A stretch of DNA of 64,000 nt from Hyphomonas sp. (lineage in GTDB: Bacteria; Pseudomonadota; Alphaproteobacteria; Caulobacterales; Hyphomonadaceae), in NCBI RefSeq assembly GCF_022844445.1, contig NZ_JALHLS010000011.1:61105-125104 (forward strand), given 5' to 3'. Positions 17,079 to 26,276 of this stretch are shown here, piece by piece (positions within the stretch are counted from its first letter, which is position 1; each line of letters begins with the position of its first letter). Under the pieces are notes generated by a model. That model did not search any database and had not been told where the DNA came from. It was given only the letters and a program-made list of their open reading frames with translations. The position numbers and the translations under genes were made by a program.

Positions 17079-17090
17079 GACGGCCAGCAA

Positions 17091-17495
17091 CTAAGCCGAA
17101 GCGGAATGTTCTTTGACGACGCTCAGATGAGCATGCACCATCTTCCACTGACCGTCCCGCCAGAACCACACTTCGGTTTGATAGTATTCGGTGTCTGTCA
17201 CTCGCCCATCAGCAAAACGGAATTTTTCTCGCCATGGGTAGCAGAGCGTCGCCGCATTGGCATCTTCGCTGAACACAACATGGGAGCGGTCTCCGGTGCT
17301 GAACTCCAGAATCTTGCCGCCGCCCTCGAACATCGACCAAATGAATCTACAGGCCTCGTCGTAATTCGAAACGACACCTTCGAAGTATGACGTCAGATCG
17401 GTGGCATAATGTTCCAGGTACCCCGCAACGTTGCCGGATCCGTATATGCCCGGAAGAACGCGCAGGATCTCGCGGAGTTCGTCTGTTTTTCCCAT
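17091..17495 (-). CDS. NTF2-like (SnoaL-type) protein, minus-strand moron
   Basis: The protein has 134 residues. The cone-shaped NTF2 fold is suggested by the helix DELREILRVLPGIYGSGNVAGYLEHYA, DLTSYFEG, ATLCYPWREKFRFADGRVTD and the terminal WFWRDGQWKMVHAHLSVV. That is typical of SnoaL/ketosteroid-isomerase-like proteins, including a classical nuclear transport factor 2 family C-terminus. It is encoded opposite to all the tail genes, between the tail terminator and the tail tube. It is a classic moron: a host-benefit gene carried in the prophage. Start at 17495 has AAGGA 10 bases upstream. Substrate unknown. Confidence 0.75.
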   Translation of the reverse strand: MGKTDELREILRVLPGIYGSGNVAGYLEHYATDLTSYFEGVVSNYDEACRFIWSMFEGGGKILEFSTGDRSHVVFSEDANAATLCYPWREKFRFADGRVTDTEYYQTEVWFWRDGQWKMVHAHLSVVKEHSASA

Positions 17496-17713
17496 AGCGA
17501 CGGCTTCCTTCATGTTGGCCACTGGTTCGATCGAAGATCCAACGAGCGATCGGTTCAACGAGGCTGAGACTTCAGCAAATCGAAGTCACATGCAAGACAG
17601 GACTTCGGCACATGGAACGGCAACTCCCGAGGCAAGGCTGGGGTGTTCGCTGAATCAACATTTGGCCGAGCACCTGATCATTCACATCTGGAATCTCAAC
17701 ATGGAGTCTTCAC

Positions 17714-18220
17714 ATGGCAGCATCGATTGACAATTACACGGTCGGCAAGGGCATCGTCTCGTTCAAAAAGACAGGAGGCGCCAGCTATGTCGACATGGGC
17801 AACTGCACCGAGTTTGAGTTCACGCCTGAGATCGAAAAGCTCGATCATTTCTCGTCGCGCGAAGGTGTGCGCACCAAGGATAAATCCGTGGTGTTGCAGA
17901 AGAGCGGGACGGTGCGCCTGGTGCTTGACGAGTGGAGCGTCGATAACCTGAAGCTCGCAGTGCTGGGAAGCTCGGCGGTCGTGGGCGGTACTGACGTGAT
18001 CCAGATCTTCGATGAGAGCTCGGTGTCGGGCAGCTTGAAGTTCACGGGCACCAATGACATTGGCCCCAAGTACGAGTGGATATTCAGCGCGGTCGACTTC
18101 ATCCCGTCATCGGCTCTGAACCTGATCTCGGATGAATGGGGCACGATCGAGCTGACCGGCGAGTGTGCGGCCGTCTCAGGCTCGTTTGGCACCGTCACCG
18201 AACTTCTTCCCACTCCTTGA
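17714..18220 (+). CDS. Major tail tube protein
   Basis: The protein has 168 residues. It is beta-rich, beginning VGKGIVSFKKTGGASYVDMG and FEFTPEIEKLDHFSSREGV, with Ser/Thr-rich strands and a C-terminal GTIELTGECAAV. This matches siphophage tail tube subunits that stack as hexamers around the tape measure. It precedes the frameshifted chaperone and the tape measure, as expected. Confidence 0.85.
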   Translation: MAASIDNYTVGKGIVSFKKTGGASYVDMGNCTEFEFTPEIEKLDHFSSREGVRTKDKSVVLQKSGTVRLVLDEWSVDNLKLAVLGSSAVVGGTDVIQIFDESSVSGSLKFTGTNDIGPKYEWIFSAVDFIPSSALNLISDEWGTIELTGECAAVSGSFGTVTELLPTP

Positions 18221-18228
18221 GGTGAACC

Positions 18229-18830
18229 ATGGTCGGATTGATTGATATTGCACCGCTGACGAAGACCGTCACCATCCGTGATGTTGCCGTCGAAGTTTCT
18301 GGTGTATCGGCTCGTGGCATCGCGCAGCTTCTGGCTCGGTTTCCGGAGCTTCGCGCTCTGGTGACGGGCCGCGAGGTCGCGATCGAGAACCTCCTGACGC
18401 TCGGTGGTGATGTCGTGGCTGCCATCATTGCCGCGGGCACTGGTATTCCCGGCGACACGGCAGCGGAACAGGCCGCCGACAGGCTGTCGATCGATGAGCA
18501 GGCCGATCTTCTCGTCGCCGTTATCGAGCTCACCATGCCGAGGGGGCTCGGCCCTTTCGTGGAGAAGCTGTCGCGGCTGGGGCTCGGTCCCGACGGCGCT
18601 TCCGCGATGCCGGTTACGAGATCGCCGTAGCCCTCGAGGCCCTCATCGCCGCCGGGCACTCTTCCTTTGACGTGTGGAGTTACACGCCACGACGCATTGC
18701 GGGATTCCTGTCCCTGTCCTCGAAGCGCCACGCACGTGAGGCGGCACAGTCGCTTTCGATCGCCGCCCTCGCGGCGCGGGGAGAGCCGAAGGACATCAAG
18801 CGCCAGCACAAGGACCTGACGCGCGAATGA
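18229..18830 (+). CDS. Tail assembly chaperone, short form plus -1 frameshift extension (G/GT type)
   Basis: The zero-frame product is 133 residues (stop at 18628-18630). A second open frame, -1 relative to it, continues to 18830 and encodes a coherent tail (DAGYEIAVALEALIAAG, SYTPRRIAGFLSLSSKRHAREAA). It has no sensible start of its own. In the overlap a canonical slippery heptamer, C CCT TTC (18552-18558), sits in the correct phase. Slippage there gives a 200-residue fusion, 110 zero-frame plus 90 shifted residues. This is the lambda G/GT arrangement, in which both forms bind the tape measure and promote tube assembly. The extended stop overlaps the next start. Confidence 0.82.
18552..18558 (+). 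promoter_or_regulatory. Programmed -1 frameshift site C CCT TTC
   Basis: The heptamer fits X XXY YYZ with zero-frame codons GGC CCT TTC; re-pairing as CCC TTT keeps good codon-anticodon pairing. A GC-rich stretch with possible pairing begins a few bases downstream and could stimulate pausing. Confidence 0.72.
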
Positions 18831-19465
18831 CCAGGATCCTCTACCGCTCGGAACCCGGGATCTTCGAGGGGGCGTTCATGGCCACCGGCGAAGCAATGGA
18901 ACGTGCGGCACAAGCCGCCGTCAAGGCCGCGGGTGAACAGGCGAAGGCGGACGGGAAAGCCAACATCCTGTCGGCAGGCCTCGGCACCCGCTTTGCCAAT
19001 GCGCTTCGTCTCAACGTCTATCCGAAGAAGGGCTCGAGCCTTCGCGCGGCAGCCCTGATCTATCACAAGATCCCCTATGCCGGCGTGTTCGAGGAAGGTG
19101 CCACCATCCGCGGGCGACCAACACTCTGGCTGCCATTGCCCTCGACGCCTCAGAAGTACGGCCGCTACAGGCTGACCCCTGAGCGCTACAGCAAAGAGAT
19201 CGGCCCCCTTCAGTATGTAAAGCGGCCGGGCAAATCCCCGCTGCTGTTCGCCAAGGTCAAGTCGACGAAGAGCGGCAAGGGATCGAGAGTCACACTGTCC
19301 CGGCTCAAGGCCGGAACCCGGGGTCAGGGCAAGACCACGGCGGTCCCGATCTTCGTCGGCATCGACAGCGTCAAGATCCGCAAGCGACTCGACATCACCG
19401 GTATCGTTCGCAAAGCCCGTGACCGGCTGGCCGACCTTTATGCTGAGAACATGCGGAGCGAATGA
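18827..19465 (+). CDS. DUF6441-like tail protein
   Basis: The protein has 212 residues. It has a helical N-terminus (AMERAAQAAVKAAGEQAKADG), then YHKIPYAGVFEEGATIRGRP, WLPLPSTPQKYGR and a C-terminal PIFVGIDSVKIRKRLDITGIV. These stretches match the DUF6441 family found before tape-measure genes in rhizobial phages. It overlaps the frameshifted chaperone stop (ATGA) and the tape measure start. Role in tail assembly inferred from position. Confidence 0.65.
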   Translation: MTRILYRSEPGIFEGAFMATGEAMERAAQAAVKAAGEQAKADGKANILSAGLGTRFANALRLNVYPKKGSSLRAAALIYHKIPYAGVFEEGATIRGRPTLWLPLPSTPQKYGRYRLTPERYSKEIGPLQYVKRPGKSPLLFAKVKSTKSGKGSRVTLSRLKAGTRGQGKTTAVPIFVGIDSVKIRKRLDITGIVRKARDRLADLYAENMRSE

Positions 19466-22275
19466 TGGCAGGCGGCCGCAATGTGATCAGCCAGTCGATA
19501 AGGCTCGAGGGCGGGGAAGAGATTCTCCGCCAGCTGCGGAGCTTGGGCGAGGAAGGTGAGCGCTCGGCCCAAAGGCTTCAGCAGGCCTTCGGCCGTGTGG
19601 CACTCGGCAACAGTTTTGCAGCGCAGTTCGCCAGGCTGCGCATGTCCTTTGGTGAACTGACGACTGCTGGCGCCAGGGTCGCAACAAGCTTCACCGGCCT
19701 GACGCGGGGCCTGAGCGACGTCGGCACGGCCTTCTCCTACACCACGAGCCGCATTGCGCTGTTCACCGCCGCTGCCGTCGGTGCGGCCTATGCAGCCACC
19801 CGGTTCTTTGCCGGCGCACTCAACCGCGCCGATGAACTTGGCGACCTTGCATCCAGTCTCGGTGTTACGGCCACGCAACTGCAGTCATTGCAAGCTGCTG
19901 CAAAGGTCGCGGGCGTCGAGGCCGGCACGCTGAACCGCGGCTTCATCAGCATCGGCGAGGCTCTGAGCGAGCTACAGGCGAAGACGCAAGGGGCTACCTC
20001 TGCAGGCAGCGACCTCAACGACGCCTTGGGCCAGACCGCCGGTAGCACGGTGAAAGTCATTGGCGGATTTGACAGCTACGGCGCAGCTGCCGCCAAGAGT
20101 GCCGGTGAGACGAAGAAGCTGTCAGAAAGCGCCAGGGCGCTGGCCGGCATCCTCAACAACGTCGGGCTCAAGCCGGGTCAGATCCTGCCGATCGATGCCT
20201 TCCGGGCGGTTGCCGACCAATTCGCCCGGATGCAGGATGGCGCGCTCAAGACCGGTCTTGCCGTCGATCTCTTCGGCAAGAGAATCGGGCCGTCCCTCAT
20301 CCCGCTGCTCAACATGGGCTCAACGGGGATCGCGAAGTACGAGAAGGTGCTGGCGGATCTCGGGCTCACTGCTACCAATGCCAGCACGGAAATCGCCGGC
20401 AAGGCCACCGATGAACTGGCCTTCGTCGGCTTCCTGTTCGAGCAATATGCCAACAAGTTCGCCACCCTCGTAGCGCCCGCCATCATCAATGCCACCGATG
20501 CCATTCTCAATGCGCTGAGGAGCAATTCGGGAAAGATCAGTGCTATCCTGCAGCAGATGGCGGCGGCATTGTCCTCAGTCATCGTCGATGTGGTGAATGT
20601 CATCTCGGGGCTCGATGATGCATCGATCGAAAACAAATGGCTGCTCGACATCCGCGATGCGGCGCTCGCCGTTCGCGACACCTTCGTCAATGTCCTCATC
20701 CCGGCCTTCCAGCTAATCCGGAATCAGGCGCAACTTGTGGCATCCGCCTTCAACCTCATCTTCGGAACGCAACTGACGGGAGATGCGGTCCTGATAGGTG
20801 CGCTTGTGCTGAAGCTTGTCGGCGGATTCCGCCTGCTGTTCAGTATCGTGAACGTCGGCGTGCAGGCCATCATGCTTCTGGTCAACGCGCTGCGCTTCAT
20901 CGGTCCTTTGGGAGCGACCATAAGCATGCTCTTCCAGACGATCGCCGCCGGCATCGGCCTGGCGGTCCGTCTGCTGCCTGCACTTGCTGCATTCCTTTCG
21001 CCCACGGGCCTCATTGCCGCCGGTGTCATCGCGCTGGGTGTCGTGCTGGCCAGCTTCTGGGACGAGATTGTTGCAGGTGCGACCGCTGCATTTGATGGCC
21101 TCACCGCACTCTTTGGTGCAGTCTGGGATGGTCTGACCGCTGTTGCACAAGCCGCCCTCAGTGGTCTTACAACGGTTGTTACGGATACGTGGACGGGAAT
21201 TGCTGCCGCCACGCAGGCAATCTGGGCCGGGTTCACAACGGTTTGGAGCGATCTCTGGCTGGGACTGACGACGGTCGTGTCTGATGCGCGAGCTGGTCTT
21301 ATTGCCGTGGTGACGGCCATTTGGACGGGCATTACCAGTACGGTGGCGCTCGCGCGCGAAGGCCTGTTTGCCGCTGCAACACTGACCTGGAGCGCCATTG
21401 CCGAAGCGGCGACGGGTGTTGCCACACTCATTCAGCCGATCTGGGATGGCCTGGTCACGGGTGCCACGGCGGCCTTGACCGGCTTTGCCGAACTCGTCCT
21501 GCAGGCGTGGTCGGGTGCCACGGAAGCTGTCGTTGCCAGTGCGGAAGCCATTCAGGCAGCAATCACCCGCGCAACCGAAATTGCAGGCGACATGGAAGGT
21601 GCTGCTGCACTCGCAGAGACACTTGTGCAACCTTTCATCGACGCTGCAGCCCAGATCGAGCAGATCATGGGTACTATTCCCCAAATCGCGGAGGCAGGTT
21701 TCAGTGCGGTCGCCGCAGTAATCGATCAGGCGGCAGCGCGGATCCAGCAGGCGATTGCTGCCATTCTGGCCTCGATCCGGGCGGCAATCGCCGAGGCTGC
21801 GCGGTTGCGGTCGCAAGGCAGCAGTGGTGGCAGCGGAAGCAGCAGCAACTTTGCTTCAGGTGGTTATGTCTCCGGCCCGGGCTCGGCAACCTCCGACAGC
21901 ATTCCGGCGTGGCTGTCGAACGGTGAGTTCGTCATCCGCGCTGCGGCCGTGCGTCGCTACGGTGTCCAGTTCCTGGCGGCCCTCAATGGCATGCGGCTGG
22001 GCAACTCTGTCAAGGGCGCTGCTCCGGGCTTTGCACTGGGTGGACTGGTCGAAAGCTTTAACCGGTCGATGCTGAATGCCGCGCCCGTGCCTGTGCCGTC
22101 GCTCAGCGGCGCCGGTGGTGCCTCGCTGCCAGGCAAGAGCTTCGACCTGGTGATCGGTAACGAGCGCTTCTCGAACCTCTTCGCGCCCGAAGAGACGGCC
22201 GAGCGGCTGGTGCGTTTTGCGGATGCGCGAAAGGCCCATTCCACCGGCCGCAAGCCAGGCTGGTACGGAGCCTGA
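19462..22275 (+). CDS. Tail tape measure protein
   Basis: The protein has 937 residues. The N-terminal third is helical with a phage-related domain (DELGDLASSLGVTATQLQSLQAAA). The centre has hydrophobic segments near 440-530 and then imperfect Ala/Trp repeats (AAVWDGLTAV-like, with LTTVVTDTWTGI and LTTVVSDARAGL). The C-terminus has FASGGYVSGPGSATSDSIPAWLSNGEFV, a typical tape-measure tail motif. It sets tail length and helps eject DNA. At roughly 1.5 angstrom per residue it implies a tail of about 140 nm, an inference from siphophages in general. Confidence 0.92.
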   Translation: MMAGGRNVISQSIRLEGGEEILRQLRSLGEEGERSAQRLQQAFGRVALGNSFAAQFARLRMSFGELTTAGARVATSFTGLTRGLSDVGTAFSYTTSRIALFTAAAVGAAYAATRFFAGALNRADELGDLASSLGVTATQLQSLQAAAKVAGVEAGTLNRGFISIGEALSELQAKTQGATSAGSDLNDALGQTAGSTVKVIGGFDSYGAAAAKSAGETKKLSESARALAGILNNVGLKPGQILPIDAFRAVADQFARMQDGALKTGLAVDLFGKRIGPSLIPLLNMGSTGIAKYEKVLADLGLTATNASTEIAGKATDELAFVGFLFEQYANKFATLVAPAIINATDAILNALRSNSGKISAILQQMAAALSSVIVDVVNVISGLDDASIENKWLLDIRDAALAVRDTFVNVLIPAFQLIRNQAQLVASAFNLIFGTQLTGDAVLIGALVLKLVGGFRLLFSIVNVGVQAIMLLVNALRFIGPLGATISMLFQTIAAGIGLAVRLLPALAAFLSPTGLIAAGVIALGVVLASFWDEIVAGATAAFDGLTALFGAVWDGLTAVAQAALSGLTTVVTDTWTGIAAATQAIWAGFTTVWSDLWLGLTTVVSDARAGLIAVVTAIWTGITSTVALAREGLFAAATLTWSAIAEAATGVATLIQPIWDGLVTGATAALTGFAELVLQAWSGATEAVVASAEAIQAAITRATEIAGDMEGAAALAETLVQPFIDAAAQIEQIMGTIPQIAEAGFSAVAAVIDQAAARIQQAIAAILASIRAAIAEAARLRSQGSSGGSGSSSNFASGGYVSGPGSATSDSIPAWLSNGEFVIRAAAVRRYGVQFLAALNGMRLGNSVKGAAPGFALGGLVESFNRSMLNAAPVPVPSLSGAGGASLPGKSFDLVIGNERFSNLFAPEETAERLVRFADARKAHSTGRKPGWYGA

Positions 22276-22276
22276 G

Positions 22277-22702
22277 ATGTCGGACACGCTTCTTGTTCTC
22301 ACCGGCATCGGCATCCCGGCGTATTCGGCGCGCGGATTGACCCAAACGCTGCAGCCCATCGAAGCCGCGGGCAGCCAGCGTCGCACGGTCAACGGCACAC
22401 TTGTTGATCTATCGCTGTCTCAGTTCCGCAAGTACCGCTCGACCATCCGCTGCTCCGACATGGAAGCGCCGGCCCTCGACGGCATCTGGCCGGGGCTCGT
22501 GGTCACCGTCGACTGTGTCGTAGAGCTCAGTTGTCCGTCTTCAGCGACACCTGCAAAGACTGTCGTCCCTGGCTCGCAGCGGCTGCAGGGCAGCTTCACA
22601 TTCTATCGACCGCGTCTCGTCATGCAGGTGATCGACCATTCCATCGAGAAGAACGAATGGGGTGCTGTCACCGGCTGGACGCTTGAGCTTGAGGAAGTCT
22701 GA
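22277..22702 (+). CDS. Distal tail protein, unknown family
   Basis: The protein has 141 residues. It is beta-rich (LLVLTGIGIPAYSARGLTQ, FTFYRPRLVMQVIDHSIEKN) with a C-terminal Trp/Glu strand (WGAVTGWTLELEEV). It sits between the tape measure and a large tail protein with tight spacing, consistent with a distal-tail or baseplate component. No family recognised. Confidence 0.6.
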   Translation: MSDTLLVLTGIGIPAYSARGLTQTLQPIEAAGSQRRTVNGTLVDLSLSQFRKYRSTIRCSDMEAPALDGIWPGLVVTVDCVVELSCPSSATPAKTVVPGSQRLQGSFTFYRPRLVMQVIDHSIEKNEWGAVTGWTLELEEV

Positions 22703-22704
22703 GC

Positions 22705-24396
22705 ATGGCGTTCACCTTCGCCTGGGTCGATGAAGGCGAACCGTTCGCCGCGCGCAATGATGAGGACGTCTTTGCCTTCGACCTGTCGCATCTCGAGGGC
22801 GAGTTCGCGACGCTGAGCATAGAACTGCGCAATCCGCGTGTGGGCCTGTTGACTGCAGGCCGCAAGCGCTGGTGCTGGTTCGGTCTTAATGGAACGCCCT
22901 TGTTCAAGGGCCGGCTAACGGCACTGCCAACGAACCTGCGTGAGGAGATTGTTACCCTCAGTTTTGTGGCAAGACCGTCCGACTATATAACGAGAAAGAA
23001 GGCCGTAGCAGAAACCATGCGGGTGTTCCCATTCTATGACCCCCTGTGGGTGGCTGAAGAGGCGAGGGAAGATCCCGACATCGTCCTCGAGGCAAGGCCG
23101 GAACTCTGGCACACCGACCGCATCACACACGAAGTGACATCCTCCAGTCTCATCGAAGGTGAGGATGGTACCATCGAGCTCGGCGGTGATGTTTTCCAAG
23201 ATGGGGTTAGTATTGCCTTCAAGGGTGCGCCCCTGCGCAAGGTGCGGGTGGAGGCAACCTGCCAGTGGACACAGCTCGGCGCCGGCCGCGTCGATATCAG
23301 CAAGCAGATCAAGAAACTCTTTCCCGCCGACCGGGTGCAGAGCCTGACGTCCAAGGGACTGCTCGATGAGTGGCCAGAAGAGGGCGACAAAATCGGCTCC
23401 GGCTGGACCTTTGGTCCCTGCAGCTGCAGGGGCGACGCCAATCCTCTATCGATGCAGAGTGTTCTGACCTACACACGGTCCGGGCGCTGGATCCGCTTCT
23501 TCATCATCGAGCTCCTGCAGTCGACGACACTTGTCTACGACTCCAGCCGCACACTGATCGAACGGATCACCTTCGAGGTCACCTGCGACACGCAGGAAAT
23601 CATGTCGGCGGCCGATGATGAAGAGGCTGTGACGATCACGCTGCAAACGGAGGATGTTGACAAGCCTGTCGATCCCGGAGGGCTGACACCGGTCCGCGAT
23701 CCCCGGCGCCCGTCGTTCTTCCCCACGGACCGTGGGCTGCAGAGCATCTCGTATCTCGTCGCACTGGCGCGTGCCGAACTGCTGGCCCGAGCGCGGGCCG
23801 TCGAGATTTCATTCGAGACATCGTTCGAGAACGGTCTCGGCCTCTCCTGCCGCAAGAATATCCGGATTGCGGACCCGCGGCTGCCCGGCGGAGAAGCGCT
23901 CGGCAAGGTCGCAGGCTACTCGCTGATCCTCAGCGGTGATACCGGACAGGCATCAACCCGTGTCCTGGTGGCCTGTACTGTGGGCAAGGGCGGAAGCCTC
24001 AGCCCCCAGGAAGCAATATCCGCCTATGTCGAAGGTTACGTTGATCCCGGTTATCAGCAGACTTCAGGCGGACAGATCGGGTTCGAAACAGGAGACGTGA
24101 TTTACGGCGCTCCTGAGGTTGACGTCGATGGCTATGACGGCGTCGACTTCTTCAACATGACGCCGGGCACCGTCATCGCGGATCTCTCCCTCTACAATGA
24201 CCTCGATGACCAGCGCGCCATCGTCAACCTGACCTGGCCCGACATCAATGATGTTGTGGCAGCGCTCGCACGCGCACCGACCCAGATCGACATGACGTTG
24301 GTCCCGCTCGAGGGTGGTCCATTCCAGACGGATTACAGCCTCGCCGTCGAGCCAGTCCTGGTGTCGAAGACCATCGACCTCGAAGCGTCCGCATGA
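22705..24396 (+). CDS. Large distal tail or baseplate hub protein
   Basis: The protein has 563 residues. It opens with an immunoglobulin-like or tail-hub strand pattern (FAFDLSHLEGEFATLSIELRNP) and a Trp-rich turn (RKRWCWFGLNGTPLFKGRLT). That opening is reminiscent of gp27/gpD-like hub domains that bind the tail tube end. A central region with ISKQIKKLFPADRV and a late ELLARARAVEISF follow. Its place after the tape measure supports a baseplate hub. Exact homology uncertain. Confidence 0.65.
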   Translation: MAFTFAWVDEGEPFAARNDEDVFAFDLSHLEGEFATLSIELRNPRVGLLTAGRKRWCWFGLNGTPLFKGRLTALPTNLREEIVTLSFVARPSDYITRKKAVAETMRVFPFYDPLWVAEEAREDPDIVLEARPELWHTDRITHEVTSSSLIEGEDGTIELGGDVFQDGVSIAFKGAPLRKVRVEATCQWTQLGAGRVDISKQIKKLFPADRVQSLTSKGLLDEWPEEGDKIGSGWTFGPCSCRGDANPLSMQSVLTYTRSGRWIRFFIIELLQSTTLVYDSSRTLIERITFEVTCDTQEIMSAADDEEAVTITLQTEDVDKPVDPGGLTPVRDPRRPSFFPTDRGLQSISYLVALARAELLARARAVEISFETSFENGLGLSCRKNIRIADPRLPGGEALGKVAGYSLILSGDTGQASTRVLVACTVGKGGSLSPQEAISAYVEGYVDPGYQQTSGGQIGFETGDVIYGAPEVDVDGYDGVDFFNMTPGTVIADLSLYNDLDDQRAIVNLTWPDINDVVAALARAPTQIDMTLVPLEGGPFQTDYSLAVEPVLVSKTIDLEASA

Positions 24397-24414
24397 GCAA
24401 GGACCCTCACTGAC

Positions 24415-24786
24415 ATGCCGTCACCCGTCCTGAGCTATAACTTCTTTGCCGCGATTGCCGAGCGCCGACTGGCAAAAAGGCTGTCCCGCATTCCGCCCGA
24501 GAACGAAGACCTTGCTGCCAATGTGCGCTGGGGTGGCCCTGGTGACGTGGGCCAGCCCATCCCCTGGACCTATTACAGCTGGCCCCGCAATGAACCCGAA
24601 CCTGATGACGAGCCTGAGCCGCAGGAACTGACCATCAATTACAACGAGGTCAGCCGCGAGACCGACAAGGTCCGTGTCGAAAACCCCGAGGACAAGGAGA
24701 TCTACGTGATGGTGGAGCGTATCAAGTCCATCACGTTTTCGACCAGTGGCGACGGGAACCAGCGCAAGTTCGTTCTCAAGTGGTGA
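24415..24786 (+). CDS. Phage tail-region protein of unknown function
   Basis: The protein has 123 residues. It begins SYNFFAAIAERRLAKRLSRIPPEN and has an acidic Pro-rich centre (EPEPDDEPEPQEL), ending with beta strands (IKSITFSTSGDGNQRKFVLKW). It lies in the distal tail operon, 18 bases after the hub-like gene. Probably structural, but not recognised. Confidence 0.55.
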   Translation: MPSPVLSYNFFAAIAERRLAKRLSRIPPENEDLAANVRWGGPGDVGQPIPWTYYSWPRNEPEPDDEPEPQELTINYNEVSRETDKVRVENPEDKEIYVMVERIKSITFSTSGDGNQRKFVLKW

Positions 24787-24792
24787 GAGAAC

Positions 24793-25314
24793 ATGCCTGG
24801 CACAGACTCCGATCCCGTTCGGCTAGACCCGTTCCAGACGATCAAAGAAGTTGCCTGGGCCTCGGACACGCTGCTGTCCATACGATACGACTGGTTTGGC
24901 AGCGGCATGCGCGATCTCGACACCGTGACAGGTGTCGGGAGCCTTGAGGAGATTGGCTATGGCTATGGCTCCGACATTTATGATGGCGACAAGGGCGTCG
25001 TCTACTGGGGCGGCGATACCACTGGCTACAACGGGTCAGAAACCATTGATGTCTGGGGCCGGCACGTCCGCAAATTGACGGGCTCCAAGATCATCAGCGT
25101 GCGCTGTGCAGCCCATTGGTATCCGCAAGACGAGGGCCCGGCGCTCGTCACCATTACCATCGACAGCTACACGGGCGTCAAGTACCCCAGCACCAATGGC
25201 AAGTCGAAGCAGAGTTTCACCAAGACCATGACGATTTCCGCGCACTACGACAGTCCGCAGGCCATGGCGACGGTGCAGTTCGACACCCTCAAGGGCACCT
25301 TCACGGTCTCCTGA
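24793..25314 (+). CDS. Phage tail-region protein of unknown function
   Basis: The protein has 173 residues, rich in Gly, Tyr and Asp (GYGYGSDIYDGDKGVVYWGGD), with later beta strands containing ISVRCAAHWYPQDEGPALVTITIDSYTG. A secreted-looking beta structure suggests a fibre or baseplate subunit. Six bases follow the preceding gene, so they are co-translated. Not recognised. Confidence 0.55.
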   Translation: MPGTDSDPVRLDPFQTIKEVAWASDTLLSIRYDWFGSGMRDLDTVTGVGSLEEIGYGYGSDIYDGDKGVVYWGGDTTGYNGSETIDVWGRHVRKLTGSKIISVRCAAHWYPQDEGPALVTITIDSYTGVKYPSTNGKSKQSFTKTMTISAHYDSPQAMATVQFDTLKGTFTVS

Positions 25315-25349
25315 ATCCCTTCCCCCTGAGTAACAAGGAATGAACCAGC

Positions 25350-26273
25350 ATGGCGATCGTTTATCGCACGGCGGGCGCGTGGGGTCCTGGCGTCGGGCAG
25401 AATCTCTCTGCCGCCCAGGTCGACGGCAACTTCCGGCATCTCGACCAGCGGATGACCGGCCTCGAGGACAATCCGCCCCAGGCCGTCAGCATTTCGAATG
25501 TCACATCGACCGGCGCCACCATGACAGTGCATTTGACCGACGGGTCAACCATCGGTCCGCTGGTGCTGCCGGTTGCCGCCTTCTACGTTCACGGCGAGTG
25601 GCAGCCCAACACGCCTTATGCCCTGAACGATGTGTTCCGGCAGGGCAATGCGGCCTATGTCGTGCGTGTCGATCATACCAGTGCTGCCACATTTGACCCG
25701 GCCCGCGCGATCTCTGGCGAGAGCGTCTACCAGCTGATGACCTACGGCTTCGAATTCCGGGGGCTCTGGCAGCCAGCGACCGCCTACCGTGCCTATGATT
25801 TCGTGCGCGATGCCGGCGGCAGCGTTTACATCGTCCGGCAGGACCATGAAAGTGCAGCGAGCTTTGATGCCGGCGCAATCAACTCCAACAATGAGCCGCT
25901 CTACGACCTGGTCTTCGCGCAATATGTGCCGCCGCCGCAGTATGTGACCATCGGCGCTGCTGTATCCGGCAAACCATCAACTGGCCAGGTTGTTCTCATA
26001 CCAATCACGCGCGCGCTGACGCTTGCAGCTGGTGCGACAAGTTCTTACGCCAGCGCTGCAGTGGCTGCGACGGCAGAAGCTGACATCACGATCCAGAAGA
26101 ATGGCATCGCCATCGGCATCGCGCGCTTTGCCGCGGCAGGCACGGCCGCCAGCTTCGTTGGTGTTGCCGAGACGGCCTTCGTGGCGGGGGACCGGCTGAG
26201 TTTCGTGTTCCCGGCCGGTGCCGACGTGACACTGGCCGACATCGGGATTGCTCTCCGGTTCACGGAGGGCTGA
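25350..26273 (+). CDS. Tail fibre or host-recognition protein with duplicated carbohydrate-binding-like motif
   Basis: The protein has 307 residues. Two copies of a W-x-Y-x-D-x-V module are present, GEWQPNTPYALNDVFRQG near residue 82 and GLWQPATAYRAYDFVRDAG near 138. Each is followed by a strand of the form YVVRVDHTSAATFD or YIVRQDHESAASFD. This layout resembles the chitin/cellulose-binding (ChiA1-BD-like) modules of phage fibres. The C-terminal 100 residues are Ala-rich beta strands. Likely binds a surface polysaccharide; the substrate cannot be read. Confidence 0.65.
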   Translation: MAIVYRTAGAWGPGVGQNLSAAQVDGNFRHLDQRMTGLEDNPPQAVSISNVTSTGATMTVHLTDGSTIGPLVLPVAAFYVHGEWQPNTPYALNDVFRQGNAAYVVRVDHTSAATFDPARAISGESVYQLMTYGFEFRGLWQPATAYRAYDFVRDAGGSVYIVRQDHESAASFDAGAINSNNEPLYDLVFAQYVPPPQYVTIGAAVSGKPSTGQVVLIPITRALTLAAGATSSYASAAVAATAEADITIQKNGIAIGIARFAAAGTAASFVGVAETAFVAGDRLSFVFPAGADVTLADIGIALRFTEG

Positions 26274-26276
26274 GTC

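Noticed and set aside
20713..21816. Minus-strand frame of 367 codons opposite the tape measure
   Set aside because: Rich in Arg/Asn/Cys with no motif, exactly antisense to repeats in the tape-measure gene; a composition artefact.
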